A stretch of 64,000 nt of DNA from JAMQPK01 sp963761975 (GCA_963761975.1 CAVXIR010000007.1:310001-374000), one strand, 5' to 3'. Positions 28,286 to 36,691 are shown, counted from the stretch's first letter. A program made the numbers and translations. Notes: a model not told the origin generated them from the letters alone.

Positions 28286-28561
28286 GACACGGAGAGGCTA
28301 TGAGAGCACAGAGAAAACAGAAAAGCACGATGAACACGGTAACGCGACGAGCGCGACGTCTGAAGGCAGCGTGACTGTCTCTGTGGTCAGCGTCAGAGGG
28401 CTCCGGAAGGGCATCGACTTCGTGGGCCGCGTATGCGGCCCACACCAGAACAAGAAGAGGCACGAATACAAGAGCTGCTGACTCGCTGGCTCTTGATATT
28501 CGTGCCTCTTCTTGTTCTCGTGCGCCGGAGGCGCGAAGTCGATGCTCCGTGGCTCCGTGTC
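28286..28561. repeat. Nested inverted repeats between livF and dedA
   Basis: Four stems are nested or adjacent in this convergent gap: gacacggag / ctccgtgtc (28286-28294 and 28553-28561); gcatcgacttcg / cgaagtcgatgc (28411-28422 and 28534-28545); a GC hairpin gtgggccgc / gcggcccac (28422-28443, 4-nt loop); and a 28-bp arm pair at 28448-28475 and 28489-28517 with one extra base and a 13-nt loop. No ORF is supported. It could be a strong bidirectional terminator or a small dispersed element. Confidence 0.85.
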
Positions 28562-28603
28562 AAAGGGCAGGTTCAGTGGCCAGCGTGAACGGTCGATTGC
28601 CGG

Positions 28604-29257
28604 TTACGGCTGCTTCAGCTGTCTGCGATGCCTGATCACTTCGAACACCATCGGCAGCACCGACACAAAGACGATGCCGATGGTCACCAGCGTGAAGTTT
28701 TCCTTGATCACCGGCACGTTGCCGAACAGGAAGCCGGCTCCCATGCAGATGGTGACCCAGCCGATCCCCCCCGTGATGTTGTAGAAAAGGAACGAGCCGG
28801 CGTTCATTTCCGCGGCGCCTGCCACGAAGGGCAGGAACGTGCGCACGATCGGCACGAACCGTGCGAGCACGACCGCCTTTCCCCCATGCTGCTCGAAGAA
28901 CTCGTGGGCGCGCTTGATGTGCTGCGGGTTGATCAGCCGGTGTGAAAACGCCGGGCCCTCGCCCCTTCCGAGCAGCCGTGGGCCGATGCTGCGGCCGACC
29001 GAATAGTTCACGCCGTCGCCCAGAATCGCCGCGCCAATCAGGAGGAAATAACACAGCCACGGGTTCAGCACGCCCGTGGCGCTCAGGGCGCCCACCGCGA
29101 AGAGCAACGAATCACCCGGGAGAAACGGCGCGACGACCAGCCCTGTCTCGGCAAAGACGATGACGAACAGAATGCCGTAGACCCACGTTCCATATTGCTG
29201 AACGAATTCGAGCAGGTGTCTATCGAAATGAAGGACAAAGTCGATGAGCTGCGACAT
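28604..29257 (-). CDS. DedA family membrane protein
   Basis: A 217-residue inner-membrane protein with the DedA/VTT (SNARE-associated) fold. Visible features are the re-entrant motif ETGLVVAPFLPGDSLLFAVG, the loop GDGVNYSVGRSIGPRLLGRG, FFEQHGGKAVVLARFVPIVR with its conserved Arg, and the late motif FVAGAAEMNAGSFLFYNITG. DedA proteins help flip undecaprenyl phosphate or other phospholipids and support membrane homeostasis. It lies 12 nt downstream of ftsB and is probably co-transcribed with it. Confidence 0.92.
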   Translation of the reverse strand: MSQLIDFVLHFDRHLLEFVQQYGTWVYGILFVIVFAETGLVVAPFLPGDSLLFAVGALSATGVLNPWLCYFLLIGAAILGDGVNYSVGRSIGPRLLGRGEGPAFSHRLINPQHIKRAHEFFEQHGGKAVVLARFVPIVRTFLPFVAGAAEMNAGSFLFYNITGGIGWVTICMGAGFLFGNVPVIKENFTLVTIGIVFVSVLPMVFEVIRHRRQLKQP

Positions 29258-29269
29258 GGGAGAAGCGGC

Positions 29270-29605
29270 TTACTTGGCGGCTGGCGGATCGATATCTCGA
29301 ATAATGAACAGTGTTTCGCCCGGGCTCATGAGGCCCAGCTCGCGTCGCGCAATTTCCTCGATGGCGGCGGGATCTTCCCGAAGCCGGCGTGCCTCCTCAC
29401 GCAGCGCCGCGTTCTCAGAGCGCAGACGCGCGAGGTCGACGGCCAGACCATCATACTGTTTGCGCGCCCGGATTGTGGCGACCAGGCCCTGATCGCCGAC
29501 GAGGGCATCGACCACGAGCACGCACACGACGAAGAAGAACAGCGCCGCGAGAATCCGTCGTCCGCGGCGTTGCAGCGTCTGTGTGGCGAGGGGGCGCGGT
29601 GTCAT
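29270..29605 (-). CDS. Septum formation initiator FtsB/DivIC family
   Basis: A 111-residue bitopic membrane protein: a short basic cytoplasmic N-terminus (QRRGRRIL), one membrane segment (AALFFFVVCVLVVDALVG), then a periplasmic coiled coil (LARLRSENAALREEARRLRE) and the family-typical IEEIARRELGLMSPGETLFI. FtsB-type proteins form a complex with FtsL and FtsQ at the division septum. No other division gene is adjacent. The start is not strongly marked. It is divergent from cutA across a roughly 74-nt gap. Confidence 0.88.
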   Translation of the reverse strand: MTPRPLATQTLQRRGRRILAALFFFVVCVLVVDALVGDQGLVATIRARKQYDGLAVDLARLRSENAALREEARRLREDPAAIEEIARRELGLMSPGETLFIIRDIDPPAAK

Positions 29606-29679
29606 TTTACGTGTAGTAGAGTCGCTAAGTTATTACAGCATTTTCGGTAAAAGTACAAGCAAGAAATAGGGGGTGCGCG

Positions 29680-30003
29680 ATGGAAAATCATTGCGTGGTC
29701 GTCTGGACGACGATCTCGCGCACGGCCGACGGCCACAAGATCGCGTCCGCGCTCGTCAGCGAACGGCTGGCCGCCTGCGTAAACATACTCGCACAGATGG
29801 AATCGGTCTATCGCTGGAAGGGCGAGGTCGAGTCCGACTTCGAGCGGCAGCTCATCATGAAGACGACCACGACGCGCGTGCCGGCCCTGAAAGCGCGACT
29901 CTTTCAACTGCACGACTACGAGGTGCCCGAATTCATCGTCACTCCGATCGTCGACGGCAGCGACGCCTATCTGAACTGGATTCGAGAGTCTACGGACGGG
30001 TGA
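29680..30003 (+). CDS. cutA: Divalent-cation tolerance protein CutA
   Basis: A 107-residue trimeric ferredoxin-like protein. Motifs are KIASALVSERLAACVNIL, with the conserved Cys, VYRWKGEVESDFE, the basic strand QLIMKTTTTRVPAL, and the C-terminal YEVPEFIVTPIVDGSDAYLN. It is linked to copper and divalent-cation tolerance, but the mechanism is unresolved. The start follows the purine-rich stretch AAATAGGGGGTGCGCG, a usable ribosome binding site. The next gene begins about 50 nt later on the same strand. Confidence 0.92.
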   Translation: MENHCVVVWTTISRTADGHKIASALVSERLAACVNILAQMESVYRWKGEVESDFERQLIMKTTTTRVPALKARLFQLHDYEVPEFIVTPIVDGSDAYLNWIRESTDG

Positions 30004-30052
30004 TATCATTCGGGCCATTCCTGCTCTCTGGCTCGCTGCGATTGCGCTCAAG

Positions 30053-31894
30053 GTGCTGGTTTGGCTCGCCGCTCCCGGGCAGGTCGTGCTGGACCGCGCG
30101 GTCAATTTCACGCTCATCGTTCTCGCGGTCGTCACGGCATATCGCATCACACGGTTCGCTCGTGCAGACCTGCTCTGGCGGGTCAGTCGCAAGCTGATCC
30201 TCTCCTATGTCCTCATCGGAGCCGTTCCCATTCTGCTGCTCGTCACCTTTTCGATGCTGGCCTTTCTGCTCGTATTCTTCGATATCAGCTCGTATCTTGT
30301 CCACGATCGCGTCGATCGCCTCATAGAGCAGGCGACCGTGCTCGGACGGACAACGCTCTTCGAAGTCGAGCGATCCAAGCCGCACGCCTACCCGGAGATC
30401 ATCGAGCGTCGGCAGTCGGCGCTGTCGCTGCGTTACCCACAGATGTCACTCACGCTGACGCCGACCGATGCGTTGCCTGAGTGGGTGGCCGGGCGCAGCT
30501 TCTCCGGGCTCGTGGAGGGCGGAAGGCTCGCTCGCGCCGTCGTTTTCCCCAACGGCCCTGCCCCGCGTCATGCCATCGTTGTCGACCTGCCGCTCGACAG
30601 CGCGCTCGACGAAAACGCGCTGGCTGCGTCCGGGATCAGAATCGGCCAGAAGCGACCACGATCGTTTCTCAATACGGCTACTTATCTGACGTACGTCGAC
30701 TGGGAAACGGGCCTGGCGGAACCAACCCGGGTCGACATGGGTGTCGATGTGGCGGCGCTGTACAGGTGGCTCGGCAGCTCGCGCGAGAACGCGACGAGTA
30801 TCGGGTTTCACCAGATCCTGTTGATCATGCTCGTCGGCATCGGCGTGCTGCTCCTCGTCATCGAGGTCATCGCGCTCGGCAACGGGCTCGCGCTCGCCCG
30901 GACGATTACGACATCGGTCGACGAGCTCTTCAACGGCACCGAGCGCATCAAGAGCGAAGACTTCGAACACCGGATCGCCGTCCGATCGGACGATCAGCTG
31001 GGGTTGCTCGCGGCGTCTTTCAACGACATGACCGGACGCATTCAGCATCTGCTGGTTGAGCAGGACGAAAAAAGACGACTCGAGCAGGAGCTTCGAGTTG
31101 CGCGCGACATCCAGATGTCGCTGCTCCCGCTCGGCACGCTGAAGGCGCCCGGGTTTTCCATCGCAGCGCTCTGCGCGCCGGCGAGGGAGGTTGGCGGTGA
31201 CTACTACGATTTCCTGCCGCTGGCCGACGGACGGGTCGGGTTGCTCATCGCCGACGTTTCGGGCAAAGGCACCTCGGCGGCGCTCTACATGGCGGAATTG
31301 AAGGGACTGATGTTGTCGCTCAGCCGCATCTATACGTCGCCACGCGAACTACTGATCGAGGCGAACCGCATCATTTCACACCATCTCGACAGCCGCAGTT
31401 TCATTACGATGACCTATGCGGTTATCGATCCGGTTGCGAAGACATTGACCTGCGCGCGCGCCGGGCACACGCCGTTCATCAGAATAGCGGCGAGCGACAC
31501 CCAGCGACGGCGCGCTGAGGTGTTCGCCCCGGACGGAATGGTGCTGGGCCTGAATCTTGATGGCGGCATACGCTTCGAGCGGTGTCTCGAGGAGTTGATG
31601 TTGCCGGTCGCATCCGGCGATCTGTTTTTCTTCTATACCGACGGCATCAGCGAAGCGATGGACGGCGGTGGAGACTACTTTGGCGAGGAGCGACTGGGCG
31701 TCTGCCTCGAAGCGAACGTGGACAGGCCGCCCGAAGCAATCCGCGACTGCCTCCTGGCGGAAGTCACTGCGTTTGCACAGGGTCAACCGCAACACGACGA
31801 CATTACGATGGTGATACTCAAGTTTGACGATGAGCCGCGCCACAGCGAAGCGACGGCGGGCGTGGAGCGGGCGTCGGGGCCCCGCGACCAATGA
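30053..31894 (+). CDS. Membrane HAMP/SpoIIE-type serine phosphatase
   Basis: About 613 residues. Two N-terminal membrane segments (VLDRAVNFTLIVLAVVTAYR, then LILSYVLIGAVPILLLVTFS) are followed by an extracytoplasmic or dimerisation region, another membrane segment (ILLIMLVGIGVLLLVIEVIA), HAMP (about 280-330, ITTSVDELFNGTERIKSEDF) and a PP2C/SpoIIE domain. Metal-binding acidic residues are present: D383 in VGGDYYDF, D401 in IADVSGKG, the glycine loop GHTPFIRI, YTDGISEAMD and D582-D583 in HDDITMV. Such proteins typically dephosphorylate anti-anti-sigma factors, but none is encoded here. GTG 30053 is the earliest in-frame start, and the true start may be upstream. The last 11 codons run through a GC-rich repeat element. 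Confidence 0.85.
   Translation: MLVWLAAPGQVVLDRAVNFTLIVLAVVTAYRITRFARADLLWRVSRKLILSYVLIGAVPILLLVTFSMLAFLLVFFDISSYLVHDRVDRLIEQATVLGRTTLFEVERSKPHAYPEIIERRQSALSLRYPQMSLTLTPTDALPEWVAGRSFSGLVEGGRLARAVVFPNGPAPRHAIVVDLPLDSALDENALAASGIRIGQKRPRSFLNTATYLTYVDWETGLAEPTRVDMGVDVAALYRWLGSSRENATSIGFHQILLIMLVGIGVLLLVIEVIALGNGLALARTITTSVDELFNGTERIKSEDFEHRIAVRSDDQLGLLAASFNDMTGRIQHLLVEQDEKRRLEQELRVARDIQMSLLPLGTLKAPGFSIAALCAPAREVGGDYYDFLPLADGRVGLLIADVSGKGTSAALYMAELKGLMLSLSRIYTSPRELLIEANRIISHHLDSRSFITMTYAVIDPVAKTLTCARAGHTPFIRIAASDTQRRRAEVFAPDGMVLGLNLDGGIRFERCLEELMLPVASGDLFFFYTDGISEAMDGGGDYFGEERLGVCLEANVDRPPEAIRDCLLAEVTAFAQGQPQHDDITMVILKFDDEPRHSEATAGVERASGPRDQ
31861..31889 (+). repeat. GC-rich element upstream of rnc
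   Basis: cgtggagcgggcgtcggggc, continuing as cccgcgacc, overlaps the end of the phosphatase gene and ends 1-2 nt before ATG 31891. It is one of four related elements ending GGGGCCCCGCGAC found just before start codons here. Confidence 0.7.
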
Positions 31895-32829
31895 ACGAAC
31901 TGACAGTTGTGTTCAGAAGCGCATCCGACATCGAGGTGCGCGTCGTTCGAGGGCTGCTCGAGAGCCACGGCATCGTCTCGCTGGTGTCGTCGGGTGCCCC
32001 TCAATCGATCTTTCCTGTCGGTGTCGGCGGCATCGCCGAGATCAAGATTTCGGTGAGGCCCGAAGAAGCCGATGAAGCGCGCCGCGTCATCGACAGCCAT
32101 CGAATCGACCAGTCGGGCGGCCATGTGATTCCGCTTCGCGGCGAGTTCTCCGCGCTCGAACGGCGCGCCGGGTACACGTTTCGCGATCCCGGGCTACTCG
32201 AGCATGCGCTGACACACACCTCGCGGGCCAACGAGGACGTCAGCGGCGGAGTCTTCGACAACGAATCGCTCGAGTTTCTCGGCGACGCGGTATTGGGTTT
32301 TGCCATCGCTGACCTGCTGTTCCGCCGCTTCCCGAATCGCGACGAAGGCTGGAAATCGAAGATGAAGGCTGCGCTCGTCTCAACGGCGTCGCTGGCCAGG
32401 CTGGCGGAAGGCCTCGATCTCGGCGAACACCTGCTGCTCGGGCGCGGAGAAGAGAAAACCGGCGGACGCCGCAAGCAGGCGCTGCTCGCCGACGGCTACG
32501 AAGCGTTGATCGCTGCGATCTATCTGGACGGCGGCATCGAACAGGCAACGGGATTCATCACGAGGCAGTTCGAGGAACTGGTCAACGAAGCCCGCACGGC
32601 GACCGCGGCGTTCCACGACTTCAAATCGGCCCTGCAGGAGCGGGTGCAGTCGGCCGGTGATCCGCTGCCCGAGTACGCGGTCATTGGCGAAACCGGGCCC
32701 GATCACCACAAGATGTTTCAAGTGCAAGTGCGCGTGGGCGGAAAGCCGATGGCCGAGGCCGTTGGACGGAGTAAGAAAGAAGCAGAACAGGAAGCCGCGA
32801 GGCTGGCGTTGGAGGTGCTGAACCTCTAG
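31891..32829 (+). CDS. rnc: DUF2007-type domain fused to ribonuclease III
   Basis: A 312-residue protein of two parts. Residues 1-70 (VVFRSASDIEVRVVRGLLES, then IKISVRPEEADEARRVIDSH) match the small DUF2007 putative signalling domain. Residues 88-312 are a complete RNase III: the catalytic signature NESLEFLGDAVL (124-135), a second acidic site in LADGYEALIAAIYLDGG, and a C-terminal dsRNA-binding domain (SALQERVQSAGDPLPEYAVI to EAARLALEVL). RNase III cuts double-stranded RNA in rRNA and mRNA processing. A fused DUF2007 is unusual; a +1 read-through error cannot be ruled out, but the fusion is in frame with no stop. No Shine-Dalgarno sequence precedes ATG 31891, which follows a GC-rich element. 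Confidence 0.88.
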   Translation: MNELTVVFRSASDIEVRVVRGLLESHGIVSLVSSGAPQSIFPVGVGGIAEIKISVRPEEADEARRVIDSHRIDQSGGHVIPLRGEFSALERRAGYTFRDPGLLEHALTHTSRANEDVSGGVFDNESLEFLGDAVLGFAIADLLFRRFPNRDEGWKSKMKAALVSTASLARLAEGLDLGEHLLLGRGEEKTGGRRKQALLADGYEALIAAIYLDGGIEQATGFITRQFEELVNEARTATAAFHDFKSALQERVQSAGDPLPEYAVIGETGPDHHKMFQVQVRVGGKPMAEAVGRSKKEAEQEAARLALEVLNL

Positions 32830-32860
32830 ATCTATCGAATCTAAAGATCTGATAGATCTA
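32827..32860. terminator. Hairpin between rnc and the ATPase gene
   Basis: A perfect 10-bp inverted repeat tagatctatc / gatagatcta with a 14-nt loop. It begins at the rnc stop codon and ends 2 nt before the convergent gene's stop. It uses the same agatct word as the 21889-21929 island. Confidence 0.55.
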
Positions 32861-32861
32861 A

Positions 32862-34049
32862 TCAGTCAATTTCGATGATTCCCCACGGTTTCCGATCGTC
32901 GTCGGCCATCTCGCTCTCACCGCCGCCGGCTACGACCATCGACGGCTCCGGCTGCGGTAGTCTGCTCAACGCATACGACTGCACTTCGTGCGCGATGTCT
33001 TCATCTGGCGGGCCAGACGGTCTGCAGTAGAGCCGCACCCACACACGTAGCAACGGATCGCTGAAGCTGTAGCGCTTTCGCTGCGACACGATGAGGTCCA
33101 CATCTTCCAGCCACGACAGATAGTCTTTCGTCGAGCCCGGCGTCCGTCGGAGGCGCTGTGCGACTTCGGTCAGCGTCAGCGGCTCTTCCTGCGCGAGGAT
33201 TTCCAGGATCGCCTTGAGCGCGCCGTATCCGCGCGCGTGCTGCAAGCGTAGTTCGTAGCACGACGCGCACGCGGCCGCGAGACGGCCGTCAGGCGACATC
33301 AACAGCGTGAGCGCGCTGACGGGATCGCCGACCCCCTGCGTGTCGACCATGCGATTCATGGCTTCGCCGATGGCCAGCGCGTATCCGACGCGGCCATCCG
33401 ACAGCGTGTAGACCGCGCGCGCCACCGATTCGGATGGGCCATCATCGCGCAGCATCGCCTCCCCGCCGTCGATCGACATCATCAGGTCGCGGACCTCGGC
33501 TGAAGAGAGGGGCGGCACGTGAATGACCTCGAACCTCGAGGTCGCATCCCTCAAAAGTCTATGAGCCCGTGAAATATAGCGTGTTGTCAGGACGAAGCGG
33601 TTCGGGCTGCCGGCCAGCGTCTTCAGCAGTTCCCGCAGGGCCGTTCTCAGGCCTGGAAAACTCTCGAAGGTGCGCAGGTCGAGCACCTCATCGAGCAAAA
33701 ATGTCGCGGGCTCGCTGCCGCCGCCGGCTCTTGCCTGATCGAGAAATGCGAGCGTGGCGTCGAAGGCCTCGCGCGCCGACGCCGGCTCCGGGCGGGTTGG
33801 CAGCCTGAACGGCGAGGCGGCGACGATGGCGTTGTAAAAACGTTCGGGCGTGGTTGCCGATCGCTCGAGATCGATGTGCTGGCACTGCGTCCGGCCGATG
33901 CGGTCGCGCAGTCGATAGAGGAGTTGCGTCCGTCCGGTTCGGAAGTCACCGAGCACGACCGGGATGCGCGATGGAGAAGCGTCGAGTCCCGCGACGATGC
34001 GTCGCTCAAGTGAAGGTCTGGCCGCCGTCATTGATTCGTGTGTGGGCAC
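32862..34049 (-). CDS. P-loop ATPase with winged-helix C-terminus
   Basis: A 395-residue cytoplasmic protein of the STAND/archaeal-type ATPase class. The P-loop is GDFRTGRT (residues 34-41), with Arg40 where the catalytic Lys is expected. Walker B is FLLDEVLDL (D120, E121), followed by RFVLTTRYISRAHRLL. The C-terminal winged helix (EPLTLTEVAQRLRRTPGSTKDYL) and FSDPLLRVWVRLY resemble the DUF234/nuclease-like tail of such ATPases. The start is GTG 34049 or ATG 34031. Whether the Arg variant still hydrolyses ATP cannot be told; it may bind without turnover or be a switch protein. It is divergent from purA, and no partner gene is recognisable. Confidence 0.6.
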   Translation of the reverse strand: MPTHESMTAARPSLERRIVAGLDASPSRIPVVLGDFRTGRTQLLYRLRDRIGRTQCQHIDLERSATTPERFYNAIVAASPFRLPTRPEPASAREAFDATLAFLDQARAGGGSEPATFLLDEVLDLRTFESFPGLRTALRELLKTLAGSPNRFVLTTRYISRAHRLLRDATSRFEVIHVPPLSSAEVRDLMMSIDGGEAMLRDDGPSESVARAVYTLSDGRVGYALAIGEAMNRMVDTQGVGDPVSALTLLMSPDGRLAAACASCYELRLQHARGYGALKAILEILAQEEPLTLTEVAQRLRRTPGSTKDYLSWLEDVDLIVSQRKRYSFSDPLLRVWVRLYCRPSGPPDEDIAHEVQSYALSRLPQPEPSMVVAGGGESEMADDDRKPWGIIEID

Positions 34050-34134
34050 TGGATGAGTGAAGAGCTTCGCGCAAAGAAAGACAGACGTTAAGACCGCGCG
34101 CCTGAGTTGTCAATTTGAAAATAAAAAAAAATTT

Positions 34135-34221
34135 GTTTGACAAGTCACACACAACGTCATCTGAACTTCCCAACGCGTTCACTTTTGAATTTCTCAAGGA
34201 AATTGCACGACAATGTAGAAT
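34135..34221 (+). promoter_or_regulatory. purA promoter region
   Basis: An A-rich stretch is followed by a consensus TTGACA at 34135-34140, but its -10 partner is poor. A separate TAGAAT at 34216-34221 lies 9 nt before ATG 34231 with no ribosome binding site, suggesting a second start site close to the start codon. Confidence 0.4.
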
Positions 34222-34230
34222 GTGTCGGCC

Positions 34231-35532
34231 ATGAACATCGCTGTACTCGGTGCGCAGTGGGGAGATGAAGGCAAAGGTAAGGTCGTCGATCTGTTGACGC
34301 CGCACTTTGCCGTTGTCGCCCGCTATCAGGGTGGACACAACGCCGGTCACACGGTGTATGTGGACACAAGGAAGATCATCCTGCGGTTGCTGCCGTCGGG
34401 AATTCTCCACTCGCACGTGACCTGCGCGATCGGCAACGGCGTCGTGATCGATCCGCAGGCACTGTTCACTGAGATCGAGGAGCTTGCGAAGTTCGGGTAC
34501 GATGTGACGAGCCGCCTGGTCATCAGCGAGCGCGCGCATCTGATACTTCCGTATCACCGGGAGCTTGACCTGCTGTCGGAAGCGAGGCGCGGAGAGCGCA
34601 AGATCGGCACGACGTCGCGCGGAATCGGCCCGGCATACGAGGACAAGATTGGCCGGCGTGGCATTCGCGTGTGCGATCTGTTCGATCGTGCGGGTCTCGA
34701 ACAGGAGGTTCGCGAGAACGTCCAGGCCCGCAACCGTCTGATCAAGGAATCGCAGCTCGACTGGCGGCCGTTGTTCGACCAGATGCTCGCATGCGGCGAG
34801 CGCATGAAACCGTGGGTAACCGATGTCTCGTTGTTTCTGGCCAAAACGAGCACTGCCGGCCGTCCGATCCTCTTCGAGGGCGCACAGGGGACTCTGCTCG
34901 ACATCGATCACGGCACCTATCCCTTCGTGACCTCCTCGAATTCGACGATCGGCGGGGTGTGCACCGGCCTTGGCGTCAGCCCGAAGATGATTCACGGCGT
35001 GCTGGGGGTGGTCAAGGCCTATGCGACGCGCGTCGGCGAGGGACCCATGCCGACCGAGCTGCTGGGCGCCGCCGGCGATCGCCTCCGCGACAGCGGCAAG
35101 GAGTTCGGATCGGTCACCGGGCGCCCACGGCGATGCGGCTGGTACGACGCCGTGGTGGCCCGTTATGCCGCGCGCATCAACGGTCTGGACAGCGTCGCGC
35201 TCACCAAGCTTGACGTGCTCGATGGGCTGGACGAGATCAAGGTGTGCACCGGCTATCGCCGCGGCGGTCAGCTCATCACCGACTGGCCGGCCGATCTCAA
35301 CGTGCTGGCGACCTGCGAGCCCGAATACGAGACGCTGCCCGGTTGGAGCCGGCCAAGCTCGGGTGTCACCCGCTACGACGATCTGCCGCGCGAAGCGCAG
35401 CGTTATGTTTCCTTCCTCGAGGAGGCCAGCGGAGTGCCGGTGTCGATTGTGTCGACAGGATCAGGTCGCAAGGACACGATCATCCGTGAGAAATCTGCCG
35501 CGGCTGAGTGGTTTGGCGTCGGCGCCAGGTAG
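34231..35532 (+). CDS. purA: Adenylosuccinate synthetase
   Basis: About 433 residues, full length. ATG 34231 gives the canonical N-terminus MNIAVLGAQWGDEGKGK, where GDEGKGK is the GTP-binding P-loop with the catalytic Asp13; a GTG 9 nt upstream is also in frame. Further motifs are GGHNAGHT, RGIGPAYEDK, GTYPFVTSSN and VTGRPRRCGW, and the C-terminal GTP-specificity SKLDVLDG equivalent is present as TKLDVLDG. The enzyme makes adenylosuccinate from IMP, aspartate and GTP, the first committed step to AMP. It is monocistronic, with a purA-only promoter region upstream. Confidence 0.95.
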   Translation: MNIAVLGAQWGDEGKGKVVDLLTPHFAVVARYQGGHNAGHTVYVDTRKIILRLLPSGILHSHVTCAIGNGVVIDPQALFTEIEELAKFGYDVTSRLVISERAHLILPYHRELDLLSEARRGERKIGTTSRGIGPAYEDKIGRRGIRVCDLFDRAGLEQEVRENVQARNRLIKESQLDWRPLFDQMLACGERMKPWVTDVSLFLAKTSTAGRPILFEGAQGTLLDIDHGTYPFVTSSNSTIGGVCTGLGVSPKMIHGVLGVVKAYATRVGEGPMPTELLGAAGDRLRDSGKEFGSVTGRPRRCGWYDAVVARYAARINGLDSVALTKLDVLDGLDEIKVCTGYRRGGQLITDWPADLNVLATCEPEYETLPGWSRPSSGVTRYDDLPREAQRYVSFLEEASGVPVSIVSTGSGRKDTIIREKSAAAEWFGVGAR

Positions 35533-35843
35533 CGTGGCCGACCCTCAGGTCAGGCAACCACCGCCCTCGCTTCGGCACCATTGAATTCGATTCCCGCTCT
35601 GTAAGCCTGACACACCCTTGGGAATTTCGCACGATGCCCAACGCATCAGCCTCGGGCTCAGGCAAAGCCGTCGCGGCAGCCTCGAGTGCGATTGTGCTTG
35701 CACCAATTGAACTGGCAACTTGACGTCGCCCGTGGCGCCGGCCGTGAGACGAAGTGCATCGTGCAATTCGGCTGCGCCGGCGATTACGGTGCAGTGCTCC
35801 GAGCCTGAGCGCATCCGTTTGCTGTAGAATCGGCGCCCGACGC

Positions 35844-35914
35844 CGCGAGCGGCGCGGGGCGCTGGGGCCCCGCAAGCGAGCGGCGTGGAGCGGGGGTTGG
35901 GGCCCCGCGACAAA
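35844..35914 (+). repeat. Doubled GC-rich element upstream of glnB
   Basis: Two tandem copies of gcgagcggcg...ggggccccgc: copy 1 at about 35845-35874, copy 2 at 35876-35912 ending ggggccccgcgac (35899-35911), 5 nt before ATG 35917. A TAGAAT at 35825-35830 could be the promoter, which would put the element in the 5' leader. The rest of the 35533-35916 gap shows no convincing gene. Confidence 0.7.
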
Positions 35915-35916
35915 AC

Positions 35917-36246
35917 ATGAAGCTCATCAAGTGCATTATTCGTCCCAACAAGGTCGAAGAAGTACGTGAAGCCCTCGAGCGAGCCTCCGTGTCGGGCATG
36001 ACGATTACAGAAGTGAGAGGTCACGGGCGGCAGAAGGGCCACAAGGCCGTCTATCGCGGTCGTGAGTACGACGTCAGTCTTCTCCCGAAGACGATGATCG
36101 AGATGGCCGTCTCCGACGATCTCGTGGAAGATGTCATCGACGTCATCATGAAGACAGCCCGCACAGGCGATATCGGCGACGGCCGCATTTGGGTGCTGAC
36201 CATCGAGGAGGGCTACAACATTCGAACGGCAGCACGCGACCTGTAG
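35917..36246 (+). CDS. glnB: Nitrogen regulatory P-II protein
   Basis: A 109-residue P-II signal protein. The N-terminal strand MKLIKCIIRPNKVEEVREAL is typical, and the T-loop RGREYDVSLLPKTMIEMAV retains Tyr51, the uridylylation site. The ATP-binding B-loop TGDIGDGRIWVL and the C-terminal strand are intact. P-II senses 2-oxoglutarate, ATP and ADP and controls nitrogen assimilation. No amtB or glnA is adjacent, so the partner is unknown. There is no Shine-Dalgarno sequence; the start follows a GC-rich element. The stop is followed at once by the heptamer array that encloses the IVP gene. Confidence 0.93.
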   Translation: MKLIKCIIRPNKVEEVREALERASVSGMTITEVRGHGRQKGHKAVYRGREYDVSLLPKTMIEMAVSDDLVEDVIDVIMKTARTGDIGDGRIWVLTIEEGYNIRTAARDL

Positions 36247-36251
36247 GAACG

Positions 36252-36302
36252 AGTGGAAAGTAAGAAGTAGGAAGTAAGAAGTAAGAAGTAAAGTGAGAAG
36301 TG
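36252..36302. repeat. Left heptamer array of the IVP cassette
   Basis: Units of aagtaag/gaagtag type repeat with a 7-nt period directly after glnB. From about 36263 the array is near-complementary to the array at 36792-36842. agtggaaagt (36252-36261) is an exact reverse complement of actttccact (36792-36801). Confidence 0.85.
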
Positions 36303-36304
36303 TC

Positions 36305-36691
36305 CTATGGAGACCCCACCCCGTGCATCGTGCTCCGCTCCTTCTTGGCGTTGCGCCGGGCAGTAGCCAGGCACGCCGTGAAAATTGCTGTCAGTTGATT
36401 CGATTCATCGAGAAGCCGATCGTCGGTGGCAATTTGCCCGTCGCGCATGAATTCCAGCCAACCTAAGGCTTCATCTGATTCCTCGACTACGACACCGAGC
36501 TTCGAAATAAAGTCCTTCCGTGATCGGCCGCGCTGTGTGGCGCGGTAATTACACCAGCTTGAAGTCGCGGCTTTGTACAGCTGCACGCCTGGAACTTGCG
36601 CTTCAGCAGTTTTCGGGAGTGTCTTGTAGAACGTGAGGATGGCGAGCGAGAAACGATAGACGCGGTCGAGCAATTCGGGCTGGGATCTCAT
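36305..36691 (-). CDS. Four-helix-bundle protein (23S rRNA-intervening-sequence/IVP family)
   Basis: A 128-residue all-helical protein. The pattern VYRFSLAILTFYKTLPKT, VQLYKAATSSWCNYRATQRG, RSRKDFISKLGVVVEESDEA and LGWLEFMRDG is that of the four-helix-bundle IVP family (PF05635), with the conserved NYRA-R-RS-DF-KL core. Founding members are encoded in intervening sequences of 23S rRNA genes; their role is uncertain, and they are thought to be nucleic-acid-binding pentamers. This copy is outside rRNA, between glnB and nadK. It is enclosed by complementary heptamer arrays (36252-36302 and 36792-36842), so the gene would lie on the loop of a long stem. No Shine-Dalgarno sequence is visible. Confidence 0.8.
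   Translation of the reverse strand: MRSQPELLDRVYRFSLAILTFYKTLPKTAEAQVPGVQLYKAATSSWCNYRATQRGRSRKDFISKLGVVVEESDEALGWLEFMRDGQIATDDRLLDESNQLTAIFTACLATARRNAKKERSTMHGVGSP

Noticed and set aside
28300..28481. Plus-strand open-frame tail after livF
   Set aside because: It is out of frame with livF and runs into the inverted-repeat region; no start signal.
35533..35843. Possible small genes between purA and the glnB element
   Set aside because: Open frames on both strands are short, have no ribosome binding site or recognisable motif, and one runs through the GC element.
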